A DNA stretch of 28,339 bases from Hyphochytrium catenoides. Lineage: Eukaryota; Sar; Hyphochytriomycetes; Hyphochytriales; Hyphochytriaceae. The position numbers and the translations under genes were made by a program. Below, piece after piece: positions 1-12,200 of this stretch. Below the pieces are notes generated by a model. That model worked only from the letters and a program-made list of their open reading frames with translations. It did no database searches and was not told the origin of the DNA. Every line of letters starts with the position of its first letter. Position 1 is the stretch's first letter. The stretch covers positions 22,489 through 50,827 of the forward strand of contig FLMG01000167.1 of assembly GCA_900088475.1 (NCBI GenBank), written 5' to 3'.

Positions 1-16
1 TCTCTCTCTCTCTCTC
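1..16. repeat. (TC)8 microsatellite at window start
   Basis: Eight TC dinucleotides open the window and fade into imperfect CT-rich sequence. Confidence 0.95.
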
Positions 17-257
17 CCTCTCTGCCTCTCCCTCTCTTCTCTCCGCTGGCGCTTTCCTGTCTATCCAGTGCCTGTGGACCCTCGCCGGCACCATCTTTTC
101 ACTCTTCTGCCTCTAAAACCTTCCCGCATTTCCATCTCTCTCTCCCGGAAGATGCTTTTCCTCACTAAGATGCACCTGCCTCGTTTGCCCTAGCCATTCT
201 CTGTCTAACAATCTGCATTCCAGTCTCTCTTCTTTCGTCATCAGGGTCGTTGCACCC
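1..257. other. 5' flank / probable 5' UTR and promoter region
   Basis: This stretch is pyrimidine-rich and starts with a (TC)8 run. The frame of the chosen ATG at 258 is open back to a TAA at 114-116, with no other ATG between, so 258 is the only Met start in that open segment. Two cag trinucleotides preceded by pyrimidines (221-223 and 242-244) could be splice acceptors, so an upstream exon cannot be excluded. I see no convincing TATA box or other promoter element. Confidence 0.5.
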
Positions 258-3200
258 ATGATATCTCCTGAGAGAGAGAAGGAAAGTGAAGACTTTTTAT
301 CTTCTCTCTCTCGGGAGCTGGAGCTGCCATCATCCAGAAGCATACTGGACCAATTTGCAGCTGATGGCCAGTCACGTGTCCTCTACGTACAAGTTATTTA
401 TGAAAGAGAGGATGGCAGCTTTGACTCCAAGGAAGCACAAACAGGTCCCCACCTACCTTTCCTCCGCTCTCTCTCTTTCTTCCTCTCTCTCTCTCTCTCT
501 CCCTCTTCGTTCCCTTTCTCTCTCACTCTCTCTTTCCCTCTTTCCTATCTTCTTTCCTAATGTCATTATGGACCTTGCCTCTCACATTGCTTCTTCTCCT
601 GCATAGAAAAACCCTTTCTCCCTTCTTTGTCTTGCTCTCTCTCTCTCTCTGTCGGCTTTTTCTCTTTCTCATCAAGCCTTCTCGTTCTCTTCTTTCAGCT
701 TCGCGGCCCCGCGTGTTCGTGTCAAATCAGATCCGCTACACGGCAGCAGACGAGGTGGCGAGCGGCATAGCTTTTATTAAGCGCTTTCCTAACCCTCTCG
801 AGCCACAGCGGCCCTTGCTCAGCCAGCTTCAGCTTATAACCCTAGGAGGAGGTATGCAAGGCCACCGCAGGCAGGCCCACTGTTTCATTAGTCCCTCTCT
901 GACTCTTTTTTCTACACGTTCTCTTCCTTTCTCTCAGCGCTATTCTGCCACCAAACTTCACTCTCTCTTCTGCCTGCCTCTCACTTGCATGGTTTGGACA
1001 GTAAGTCACCGGTCCCATTGCTTTTTCTCATTTCAGACATACTGTCTTTCGGCTGCTCCTCCTGTCCCTCTCAATGTCCATTCTGACTCTCTCTCTCTCT
1101 CTCTTTGCCCGTTTTCGCCGGCTCTACGTTAGCCGGGAAGGATAACTTCTCCTCTTCTGGAGACGGCCTTGGAGGTGACTCTGATGCACTTGAGATGGTC
1201 TACACCTATCTTCACCACGCTTTCGCTCCTTTGATGAGGCAGTACGCCGAGATTCGAAAGCCTAAAGTACGAAGGACAACGTCCTCTTTCTTCTATCTTA
1301 TCGCATCTACATATTTCTACCTACTAACTCCTACATCTTCTTCCTCAAGCTGCGTCATGGTGATTGTCTTCCCAACGGAAGCTGCTATCCTCCTGCTTTG
1401 CTCTAACGGTGGAGCTTCATTTCACCTGCTGGTTATGTTGCCGTCTCTTTCCGTCTGCTGCCCTTCGAGACCATAAGCTCTGTCTTGTTCTGCTCGCTCT
1501 TCTATCTTCTTACTCTTTCTCTCTTCTCTTGACTCTCGGCTCTTGCACAGTCTATGTCCACCCAAGAAGGTGGTGACGCTCAAAATGAGAAAAGCGGCAT
1601 TCCTGCTGTGTCTAAGAAGATGAGAGAATTGGAGCTTGCGCTGCTTCAATGTCATCAGAACATGGACATTCCAGAGGTAAACGATGGGGGAACCATGTAT
1701 CCAGCGCTGCTAGATGGGGAAGTATGAGGAACGCGCAGAAAGAAGGACCACACTGGGTAAAGAGATATTGGACAGGCGTTCGAGGGCAAGGAAATCAGTA
1801 GACTGAGATAGAAGAGAGATAGACAAGGCGCCAAGGAGGTAGAAGACAGGAGAGAGCCAACGTTTTTATGAAGGTCCACGTTCCTCTGACGACCTCTCGT
1901 GCAGGTGAACCTGGTCTTTCATCCGGCGGTCCAGGAGGCTGCCAAGAGAGTGAGAGCAGGCGAGAAGACTGACATTGAAGGGCTAGGCTTAGCAGAGAAA
2001 CTGGGAGACGACCTTTTCCTTAACGCCCTTCAGGTTCTCTCTTCTCACCTGTCCTCAACTCTGATCCTTAGACCGTCAAGCGCTTTGACAGCTCCTTTGC
2101 TTACGACCGATCTCTCTCCTATCTCCCCTTCTCTCTGATCGCTAAAGTTGTTTTCCGTGGCTTGTCGAGTGCGTTCGACCTCTTGCGTTCCGCTCTCCAA
2201 CAACTTCTTTTGCTTTCTGAAGGGTGATCGGCCCTCTCTCTCACGTTGAATGCTCTATTTGTGCTTCTATGTATAGAGCGGGGTGAACCGCTGGATCAAC
2301 GAGATTCGGAAGGTGACCCGACTGAGCTCTGAGCCTTCAGCAGGCAGTGCCTTGACAGAGATAAATTTCTGGAACAGTCTGCAGAAGAGACTCCAGCAGA
2401 CCCAAGAGGTAAAAGGGTCGTCGGTTCCGGCGCATTCTTGCTTTCTGGGAAGGAGTCTGATCCATCTCTTGCATGGTCTTGCTGAGCCCAAACCTTTTAA
2501 ACATAAGGCGTGAACAAATTACAGAAAGATCAGACCAGTTAGGAAGACTCCGTCTGTCTTTGTTGGTTCTTCGAGCATGCATAGTCTTCTTCGCTTCTCT
2601 TGTCTGCCCTACTCTGGCATTTCAGGATAGAGCTCATTAAGGGCTCTATCCGTATGTCTGCCGCTGACTTTTCTGCCCTTCACCATCATCACTCATTTTC
2701 TTCCTCTGCCTAATCTGTATCATGCGTTCTCTCTGGTCCCTCTACAGATGCTGTCGACACCTGAAATTGAGTTGACCTTGAACCTGTTGAAGCAAGGGAA
2801 GCGATTTCTTGTTACTGTGACGTTTGAGGCGGATCATGGGCTAGGAGCTGCCATTAAGCGGGTGAACAATATAATGACATTGATGAAAGGTAATATGTTT
2901 CGCTCTTTCGCTTGCTCTCTCTTTCTAGAGCAAAGGGCCTTCTTTCACTCTGTACCCTCGCTCGTGTTCTTATATGCTCTAAGTCGTCCTTAGCATGATA
3001 CTAGCTTTCTTTTCCAAGCAGGCGCTCTTCGCATCGGCAGATTGCTCTGTCGTGCACATAAGGCTCTGCGCGTGTGTCTTCAATTCTCTTCTGTTGTTTG
3101 TCCGTCATGGGAAAGAGTCTTATCACAGTCTCCTCTCCGCCCGTATCATGTCTGTATATGTCTCTCTCTGTATCTGTGGTCCAGACTTCCCGATCACCGC

Positions 3201-6200
3201 TCTCCTGTCGGCTACAACTATTTCACAAGTGGAAGCCGCGATTAACGCTATCTTTATGCACTTGAAGAAGATTAGACTTGCAGATGAATATGAAGTCAGT
3301 ACCTTGTCCTTTCATCTACTTTTACTTCTAGCTCCTCAAGGCTAAAGTCAACTCTCTTGCCTATCTGACGCTTCATGTTCATTACTCTCACTCCTCGAGA
3401 CTCTACCACCTTTCGAGTTGTGCTATCCTCACATGTCCCTTGTACTATGAACCGTCTTTAGGGCAGTCCTAGCCATCTGTTCTTGCCAGCTGTTTTCCTT
3501 TCTAAAGCTTGTCCATCTCCGGAATGTATATGAACGTCCTCCCGCCCCAGCTTCCGCGGTGTATCCGTCTCCTAGAATCCATCAGTCGGGACCTTGGCTC
3601 TCAAGTCCAGAGTCTATTCGCCGCGCGTCCTCTTCTACGGATGCCCTATGCGGACTTTGAACAAGCTGCAGAGGAATGCAGCCAAATGTTTATCACATGG
3701 GATAAGCATATGAAGGTATGGCTTCTACCTTGAGGATTGACAAGGACAGACAGCGGAAGTTCAAACGGCTAAAGTGAGAGGACCATACACAGCACGTTAA
3801 CACTGCAGCAAGATAGAGACAGAAGAAAACGATACGTTTAGCACGTAATGAAGGGTGAAAGGAACTAATATCGCTTCGACGCAATCCTTGATATGTGTCC
3901 TTTGTAGGACTTTAATGACACTTTGAAAGAGCTTGCCCGTAAGCGAGGAGCTGGAATGGCAGACAGAGCAGGAGTTCTGGGCAGTGCGAACCTAGAGGTA
4001 AGGGCTACGATCACTAGGTCCAAACTGTCATCTCCTCTTTGCCCATTTTAATGCCTAGCTGTCCCTCGTTGATGCAACGCCTTTTCGACTCCTCTGCATA
4101 TTGCACAATGCCGAAAACCGTTCTCACTTAATTGTCCATAGCATCTCGCCGTCAGAGAGAGAATGGCGGAGCTGAGGGCCTTCCGCAGCCAGCATCAGCG
4201 CCTTTGTGAAGTTATTGAAAAAGTGCTGCAGCCTTCGCCTGAGGACGACGATGGTGGAGACAGGGAAGGGAGCTCGGACAGCCCGCGCGCTCTTCAAGAA
4301 ATCGAGAACCAGTATACAAAGTTCTTGACCTTAGATGTCTTGGACGTGAGCACCGAGGGGTAAGTGTAGTTTGAGAAGGGTACGCCACTGAATTGGCCAA
4401 AAAGGTCACGCGAGAGAGGTGAACGATTTTCCAGTTGAAAGGGGCGTTTGCTAAGCTCTATCCTTCTCCTCTCTCTGTGTGGCTATTCTCACGATATGGC
4501 TCTCATCCCCTCGTTCAGTACCGAAGCTTGGCGCTCTGCTCTTGCTGCTTACGATGCCTGCATCGACCGCGTGGAGGGAAGAATTATCGCGAAGCTGACG
4601 GATCACCTGGGAGCGACCCAGAATGCTGATGAGATGTTCAGAGTCTTTTCTCGGTATGGCCCTTACATACTAGTTTCCCTCAACGTGATCTCCTAGGGCG
4701 TTTGTTCTCCTTGCTCCTGCTCCCTCTGATGCCCTGGAGTTACGGATTGATCCCCGGATGTCTGCAGTTGATCTGAATCATGGAAGCTGACATGACCTTG
4801 TTGCAGGTACAATGCTCTCTTCTTTCGACCAAAGGTCCGTGGCGCCGTGCAGCAGTTCCAAATGCGCCTCATAGAGACCGTCAAGGCCGATGTACAGGCT
4901 CTACAGGTAGAGAGACGTCCCTCCTCCGCTCTTTTTATGTCAGATACGTCTAGCCTGCGTCTTGTAAAGTGTTAGTGAGCCAGCTGCTTGAAGAGCTCTA
5001 TATCTCTCGCCATGAGCAACGTCGCCTCCCAGCCGCTCTACAGGATCTCTTCCTTGTACCGCTAGTCCGCTCCTGATTGATCTCTACTCAACAGGATAAA
5101 TTCAAGCGACAGTACTCTCAGTCTGAAGCCTCCAAGATGTCTACTGTCAGAGACTTTCCTCCCATATCTGGCGCTATTATCTGGGCCAGGCAGATCTCCA
5201 GGCAGTTGGATACTTATATGAAGCGCGTAGAGGACGTTTTGGGGAAGGTACATTGCTTCTTCTCTTTCCCCTTCCTTTCGTGGCAATCGTAACTGTCACG
5301 CTAGTTCGGCCAAATGGACGCTTAACATTGTTCATTTCTTCTTCCATTTATAAGTGTCTTGAGCCGATCTACTTCTCTCTCTCTTCTGGCTTCATATAAC
5401 TGTCTACCCCTGCTCTCTCATTCGGTTTTCTCAGGGCTGGGAGCAGCACATTGACGGGAAGAGTCTGAAGTCTGCGGCAGATGCTTTTCGGCAGCGCCTT
5501 GATACTCAGGTATAACGACCTAACCGATCTAGGGTCTATGTGAAGGTCTTCGGGCAGGGTTCCTAAGATATGTCACTGCCACTCCTCTTTACTCTCTGGA
5601 CTCCTTGTTCTTGTCACAGAAGCGTCGCCAGTTTTATATTGAGCGTAGATCTTCTTTGTCTTTTCCAAGACTATATCTTCCTGTTTCTTCTCAAACACGG
5701 ATAATTTGAGGATCACCTCGTCCGTTGCTGATATCTTAACCTGCTGTGATGCCATGTCTCCGCCACCTGCTAATCTCTCTCTTGCAGATTATCTTCGATA
5801 AATGGGTTCAGCAGTTCGTCAACGCCCCAAACTTTGAAGTCTCTGGGCCTGTGCTTGCTCTCTCTCAGCGGAGAGGAGAGGGAAAAGAGCTTCGCGTGGC
5901 CTTCGACACAAAGATTATCACTTTGTTCAAGGAGGTCCGAAATCTGGAATGGCTGGGTTTCCGAGTGCCCTATACCATTAAGGTAAGTTTTGAGAGCTGG
6001 AAGTGCGACGAAGGGTAGGAAGGGCGAGAATACCCGGCATATAGACAGAAAGGAGAACTGTCATCTCGTTCCAAAGCACGGCTTTCTGAGGCTCAAGGTT
6101 CTATTCTTCGTGCAGGTAATAGCAGAGGAGGCAAAGGAGAAATATCCCTATGCAATGTCCCTCCAGGCTACTCTCAGGACCTATCGTCAGACACTGAGCA

Positions 6201-9200
6201 GAGTAGAAGATGGAGCTGCTCCGCTGCTGGCCTCGTACAGAAAAGATGTCCATGCATGCGTGGCGACCGCTTTCTATAAAGCGAGACCGGTAAGAGCTGC
6301 TCTGCGAAGAATGTTGTCCTGCCTCCGCTCTCCTACCCAACTTCTGCTTGATGAACGACTATTCAGGCCTCCTTCTGCTTTCCTTTCCATTTTCGCAGCA
6401 GTAACACATCTCTTTGTCTCAGATAAAATGGGATAGCGACTCATTGGATAACTACGTAAAGGAACTCTCTGAGCATGTTCTCACCTTCCAGGACAAAGTG
6501 GAGGACATCAACACGAAGTATCGGTAAGACATCCTCAGCTTTCTCCAGCCTCATCAGTTTTGGGGCTGGAGTACCGTGTGCGCACTAGGCGCAGTGCGGC
6601 AGCCGAGCTTCTGGGCTGACGAGTCTTTGCTATTCCTCCGGCACCGGATTTCAGTTGTCCCCGAATCATGCTGGTGGCCTGTTATTGCTTCTTTTGGTGC
6701 ACTGTTTACCCTAGCATCCTGTTTGTTCCCCCCAGAGAAGTCTCTAAACCGTCTTCTCTATCACGCGCTAGTGCTGTGAAGGAGCGCCTTGAAGCACTGA
6801 AGACTTGCGAGTACAGCCCTCAAGCATTTGAGCGCGAATTCGAGATAATGCAAAAGGTGAGTGAGGGTCGCTTTCATCGAGCATTCGGAGGCTCTATCTC
6901 GAGACCCGCCCTTGCCCTTTGTTTGACCATTGAGGCGGTTGAGTCTTCGTTCTCTATCCTGAAATATTCTTGGGGTTATCGATTTACGAGCGAGCGCTAG
7001 GAAATTTGTCGGTGTTTCTCCCCCTCTCTTTTCTGTCTCCTTCTCTCTCTCATCTCTTTATTTTTGCGAGCGATCACTTGATGTTAACCTGCTCTAACGA
7101 GTAGATTGTCTTGTGGATTGTTATCCTTCTTAATGATTGCAGATAATTGATGAGATGAATCTTGCTGGGTACCGCAACCTGAGCTACTGGGTGCACTCTC
7201 TGGACTCTGAAGTGGAAGAGGTTCTTGCCCACCGACTCAGAGAAGCCTTAACTTTATGGAAAAGTGCTCCGAATGAACAAGGTGGTAAGATTAGGTTGCC
7301 ATCTCATCTCCATCTCTTCGGCTTCTATCTTCTGGTTGCCAATTCTTCTCTTGTTGTTGCCATGTCTTGCCCGTTCTCACCAACCAAGAGTATCTCTGCT
7401 ATGACTTACGAAGCTCTGTCTCGCAGGGCCATTGGAGAGGGACGCAACCGGCAAGAGCTCCGCTCTTTCCACCCGCCAAGGAGTAAGACAACCTCCGCGC
7501 TTCTTTTCTTAGCTTTAAACCATTCTCTTTCCAGCTTCTTCCGTATCTGTATCCGCTCACGATCATTATCGCCGGCTTGTCCTCGTTCATGAGTCGCTTC
7601 TTATCGGTGCTCTCGTTCGCTATGTCAACGCAGGCAGCATCGCGCCTGAAAATGAAGGAGTTAATATGTCAGATTCTTCTACGTAACCAGCTTCTTTATC
7701 TTGAGCCGCCTCTAGAACAGGCCAGGAGCGCATGGGTAACAATGCGTGTTAATGTTTCTCGTGTGCATTCTTGCGCACAGCTAGAGTTTTGCTTTTCTGT
7801 CTGTGTCTCTTTCCTTAGGTTCTTTGTCCTAGATCTGTGAAATTGAGGAATGGAGCTTGGCCTTGCGGGCAGGCTCGCCTTCTCTTTCCCTTTGAATAGC
7901 CCTCACAGACTTCTTCAATCGGAATTGAAGTCTCAAGTTTGTGTCTCATTCTCTCATCCTTCCTGGTGCCTGCGATGCCCTAACGACTCTGTCGCACATA
8001 GGTGGGTCATCTTCACTCGTGCATTGGCACGGTTTGCGACATCAAACGATTGCGGAGCACCACCTTTGACGACGTATTCGGGGAAGGAGGTGGCAGCAGA
8101 GGCGAAGCAGGGGGGCGAAGGGCAGTCACAAATTCCTCTTCGTCGACCTACGCATCTGTACTCCACAGATTCATGAAGGAGGACCCGACAGTCCTCCTCT
8201 CTACATATGCTATGATAGAAGAACAGTTAGAAAGAGTGCGAAGCTACGTTCAAAGCTGGCTACAATACCAGGCGCTGTGGGATATTGATGTAAGATATAT
8301 TGGATCTAACCGCCGACATTGGGAGAGGAGAAGGGACCAGAAGGGTCAGAAATGGGCGGCCACGAAGACGAGCAGGAGGGACATAGGATGCCATCAGGAC
8401 TTACGGGGCAAAGAGCTTTATGGACGAAGAACCTTATTTGCGAGGACGTACATAGGGAGAGATCCGTTGGAGAGGAGCACCTTGGTGCATAAGTGCTGAG
8501 TTCTAGGGCAAAACGTAAGGAGGGAAGAGGCAGGCTCATGGCTGACATCATGCAACCTTGTCTCTAGGCGTCTGTTGTCTTTTCTCGCCTGGGCTCAGAT
8601 CTCAAACGCTGGCAAGAGCTACTGGGCGAGATCAGAGAGGCGAGGGGCAGCACGTTGGATAGTGCCGAACCCTGGAAGCGGTTTGGGCCCCTTGTTATTG
8701 ACTATGGGCAGGTTCAGACCCAGGTAACCTTTACTCGAGATGCCTCTCTTCGTTTTATGCTGGTTGCCTCTTTGGCTTCATTCTAGTACATTTTTTCTTC
8801 TATCCTTGCTCTCCTTACCATTCAGTTTGGATCTAAGTGCTTTTGTGCGTAATTCATTAACTCTTCAAAACGTGCTGTCTCCTAGGTGAACCACAAATAT
8901 GACGTCTGGCAACGCGAATTCCTCGCCAAGTTCTCGTCTCTGCTTTCTGAGGCTATCAGCGGCTTCTACGCCAACATCCAGGCAAGAAGGAACAAGCTGG
9001 AGCAGAGTTCATTGGACGGAGGGTGAGACTCTGTTCTTCTCTGTAATCGAGCCACTCATTCACCCCCTTAAGCTCTTCCTGTTACATCGCTCCGGAGTGA
9101 AGTCGCGCTAATCTAACTTCTCTGTCCGTAGGACCCAGCAAGTGGTGACCAGCGTTACCCTTATTTTGGAGCTCAAGAAGAATATTGCACAGTGGCGAGA

Positions 9201-12200
9201 GGAGGTGAGTTAAAAACGCGCCTTCTTAGGGCCAGGGTTAGGGTGACGACTATATTCATCCGAATCAGGCCATATTGCAGACGCCGATCTTCTTCTCTCT
9301 TTCCTACTTGCATTTAAACTTTTATAGAGTTTGAAGTGAGCTCAATGTCCCATTCTGGCAGACGCGCTTTCCTAGGTTATCTTCCCTTTTGGATCTGATA
9401 ATGGGATTTATGGCTATGTTATGTTCTGTTCGTTGGGTGAAGTCCTAACAGGGCTCTCTCTTTACGGGATTCCTTATCAGTGAAGGTCTCTTTGTCCTCT
9501 CACTTTAAGGGGCTGTCGATAAGCTTCTTCTTATCCTGCAATTTGCTAACACAATACGCGTCAACACTTTGTAGATGGAGCTCTTCGTCTCGGGAGAGAA
9601 ACTCCTACAGCGACAGCGGTTCCAGCTGCCGTCCGACTGGCCTCTCATTTCTCTTGTTGAGGGAGAGTGGGATGCCTTCCTGCAACTCATGGAGAGGAAG
9701 ACCAAGGCGATGGAGCGGCAGCTTCCGCAGCTACAGAGCAAGATCCTCAGTGAGGGGGGCATTCTAGAGGGAAAGATCAAGGTAGGCACATAGGGTGAGG
9801 GGTAGTACCCTGAGGTCGACCTGTTTGCCTTCTCTAAGCTACATTTTTTTGTTTGTTCGTGCTGGCGACCTCGGGGGGCTTGCTGTCTCTCGCTTTCACG
9901 TTTCCGTGGTGGTAGCCCCCCAATCATCAGAATTGCCATCTTCTTCTTTTCGAGAGAGAGAAGGGCCAGAATAGGGTTAGAGAAGAGTAGACCAGTAAAA
10001 GAGAAAAGAAGTGAAAGAGCTTGGCAAAACTGATCTCCGTTTCTGATAGGAACTTCTCTCTGAGTGGGACACGGCCAAACCTCTACAAGGGAACATTCCA
10101 GCGCGCACCGCCTTGGAATCTCTCTCCGTCTTTGAGAGTAGGTTGACCCGCCTCCAAGGCGAGTACAGGGATTTATCCATCGCTAAAGAGGCTTTGGAGC
10201 TGGACCCATTGGTGGAGGACAGGCTATCACCAATGTCTACAGAGCTAGCGGCTCTTAGGGACGTCTGGACCAACCTTTACAAGGTGATGGCCTGCTATGC
10301 TATCCTGCTTCACCCCATCGCTCTCTTTGCCCAAGAATCTTCAAAAAAGAATGTCCTGTCCTTATCTCCTTACGCAACTTGAAGAGCCTCTGTTGCTTAT
10401 CTTCCATTCTTGCACTAGATCTGGGAAAGTATCTCAGAAGTCAAAGACACTTTATGGACGGCAATTCAGCCTCGGAAGGTGAGAATCATAACGCGTTAAG
10501 TCCCTTCGGTTGTGTTGCCTTGCCCGCTCCCTCCTTCATTCCCCTCCATTCTCATTTTTTCTGGCCAAGCACCTTGAAGTGTGCTTTCTTGTCTGGTCCA
10601 CGACTCACTAATGTCAACTTCAAGCTATCTGATCTCGTCCTCTATACTTACTGCGTGAATGCTCGTCTGTGGTCTCAATGAAATGGATTATCTGGCAGGT
10701 TCGCAAGGCTCTGGAAGACCTTTTGGAAGAATTGAAGCTACTTCCCTCCAAGATCCGTCAGTATGAGGCGTATGAGCACGTCCATCGAACGGTCACAACG
10801 TACAGAAACACCACCGCGTTGGTGGCTGAGCTTAAGAGCGATAGTTTGAAAGACAGGCACTGGCTGGAGCTGACTAGGAAGCTCAGACTTAGGCTGAGTT
10901 TCTCCGAAATGACTCTGGGGCATTTGTGGGATGCAGGTGCGGGATGGGAGAGTACCTGTTCATTCTCTCCATAGGTTCCAGGCTTTCAGTGGTCCCTTTT
11001 ACTGTGACTTGCATACGCTGTGAGCACTTGCTCACTTACTGATGTTAACTCTGCTATCGCTCGGGTGCTGATCCTAACGCCTGCCTTAAGTGTCTCAACA
11101 ATAGCGTTGTTTTGCTGTCATTGGCATGCTCCTATACTCATCGTAACTGATGCGGTACTTCTCCTATGCTATTGTCCTGTTGTCTAGACCTTCAACGGAA
11201 TGAGAAAGATATCCGCGATGTCATTCGTACAGCTCAGGGGGAGATGGCGCTAGAGGAATATCTCAGGGCTGTGAGGGAGCACTGGAACGCCTTTGAGTTT
11301 GATCTGGCGAACTATCAGAATAGATGTAGGCTCATTAGGGGCTGGGAGGAGATGTTCAGCAAATTAGACGAGCATCTGAACGGTATTGTGTCAATGAAGA
11401 ATTCGCCCTATTACAAGGTAAGCGACGGTGGGGCAAGAAGCGAGATAGACAGGTTAAAGAAGCCAAAGATAAACTTAGGATTGGTATAACTTTTGGAAAC
11501 TTCCAGGGGATGGCACAGACCGTGGATGGAAGAGACTCAGAGAGCGGAGAGACTGCATTTCTTTCTTAAGGGCTTGAGGCTCTGTCGTCTTGTCAAAAAT
11601 GAGCATATGCCTCATCGGTGGCCCTAATACCCTTCCTTTCCCTCACTTGCTGTCTCTCTTGTAGGTCTTTTCTGAGACTGCTGGTGCTTGGGAGGATAAG
11701 CTAACCCGAGCTAGAGCCGTTCTTGACCTCTGGATTGATGTTCAGCGTCGCTGGGTCTACCTTGAGGGTATATTCTTTGGAGGCGCAGACATCAAGCAGC
11801 AGCTTCCTAAGGAATACTCGCGCTTCCAGGTAAAGCAGAAAGGGGAAAAGTTGGAAGGAAGAAACAGCCAGCTCCTTCTGCTCCCTGCTCAAGTCGTTTC
11901 ATATGCAACGTCTGAATCAGTTCTAGGACCTCTGTAGACATGTTTCTGGCTGTGACTCGTCTTTCGCAGATAATCACTTCGTCGTTCTCACGGTCGCTTT
12001 TAACCTTAGAGTATCGACAACGAGTTTGTTTCCATTATGCGGAAGGTAGCCCTCAAGCCTCAGATGATGGAAGTGCTGGAGCTTCCCAACCTACAACTGT
12101 CTTTAGAGAGACAGGAAGATATGATGAGCAAGATCCAAAAGGCTCTGGGAGAGTATTTGGAGAGACAGCGCGCCGGTTTTTCTCGGTTCTACTTCGTTGG

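Larger units (their letters stand above)
258..9781 (+). other. Dynein tail (DHC_N1), exons 1-27
   Basis: Exons: 258-444, 699-851, 1133-1266, 1551-1676, 1905-2033, 2277-2408, 2748-2889, 3185-3294, 3551-3715, 3908-3997, 4142-4359, 4519-4653, 4807-4906, 5095-5247, 5435-5509, 5788-5982, 6116-6289, 6423-6523, 6772-6856, 7143-7284, 7427-7482, 7634-7735, 8002-8289, 8568-8723, 8886-9022, 9132-9204, 9575-9781. They encode residues 1 to about 1255. Recognisable dynein-1 tail blocks are [16 protein letters not shown] (exon 6), [16 protein letters not shown] (exon 14), [13 protein letters not shown] (exon 16), [14 protein letters not shown] (exon 23) and the [12 protein letters not shown] block (exon 24). 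By family knowledge this region holds the dimerisation domain and the helical bundles that bind intermediate and light-intermediate chains and adaptors. Exon 1 is weakly conserved and shorter than the human N-terminus. Exon 19 has a competing acceptor 36 nt upstream (exon from 6736). Exon 21 is a 56-nt poorly conserved spacer. Confidence 0.9.

Noticed and set aside
560-1132. 190-codon plus-strand open frame
   Set aside because: Only 699-851 (exon 2) matches dynein. The rest is translated CT-rich intron giving Ser/Leu/Pro repeats.
7427-7482. Sequence ATGKSS in exon 21 resembling part of a P-loop
   Set aside because: It lies in a poorly conserved tail spacer with no surrounding AAA fold. The real P-loops are in AAA1 to AAA4.
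8290-8499. Read-through of exon 23 into intron 23 (70 codons)
   Set aside because: It follows a clear GTAAGA donor after [11 protein letters not shown]. The continuation [16 protein letters not shown] in exon 24 matches the family.
9234-9243. Telomere-like agggttaggg
   Set aside because: It is a single short occurrence inside intron 26, not a tandem array, and is expected by chance.
9505-9939. 144-residue minus-strand reading frame
   Set aside because: It is the antisense shadow of exon 27 and neighbouring intron sequence, rich in Arg and Ser, with no recognisable domain.
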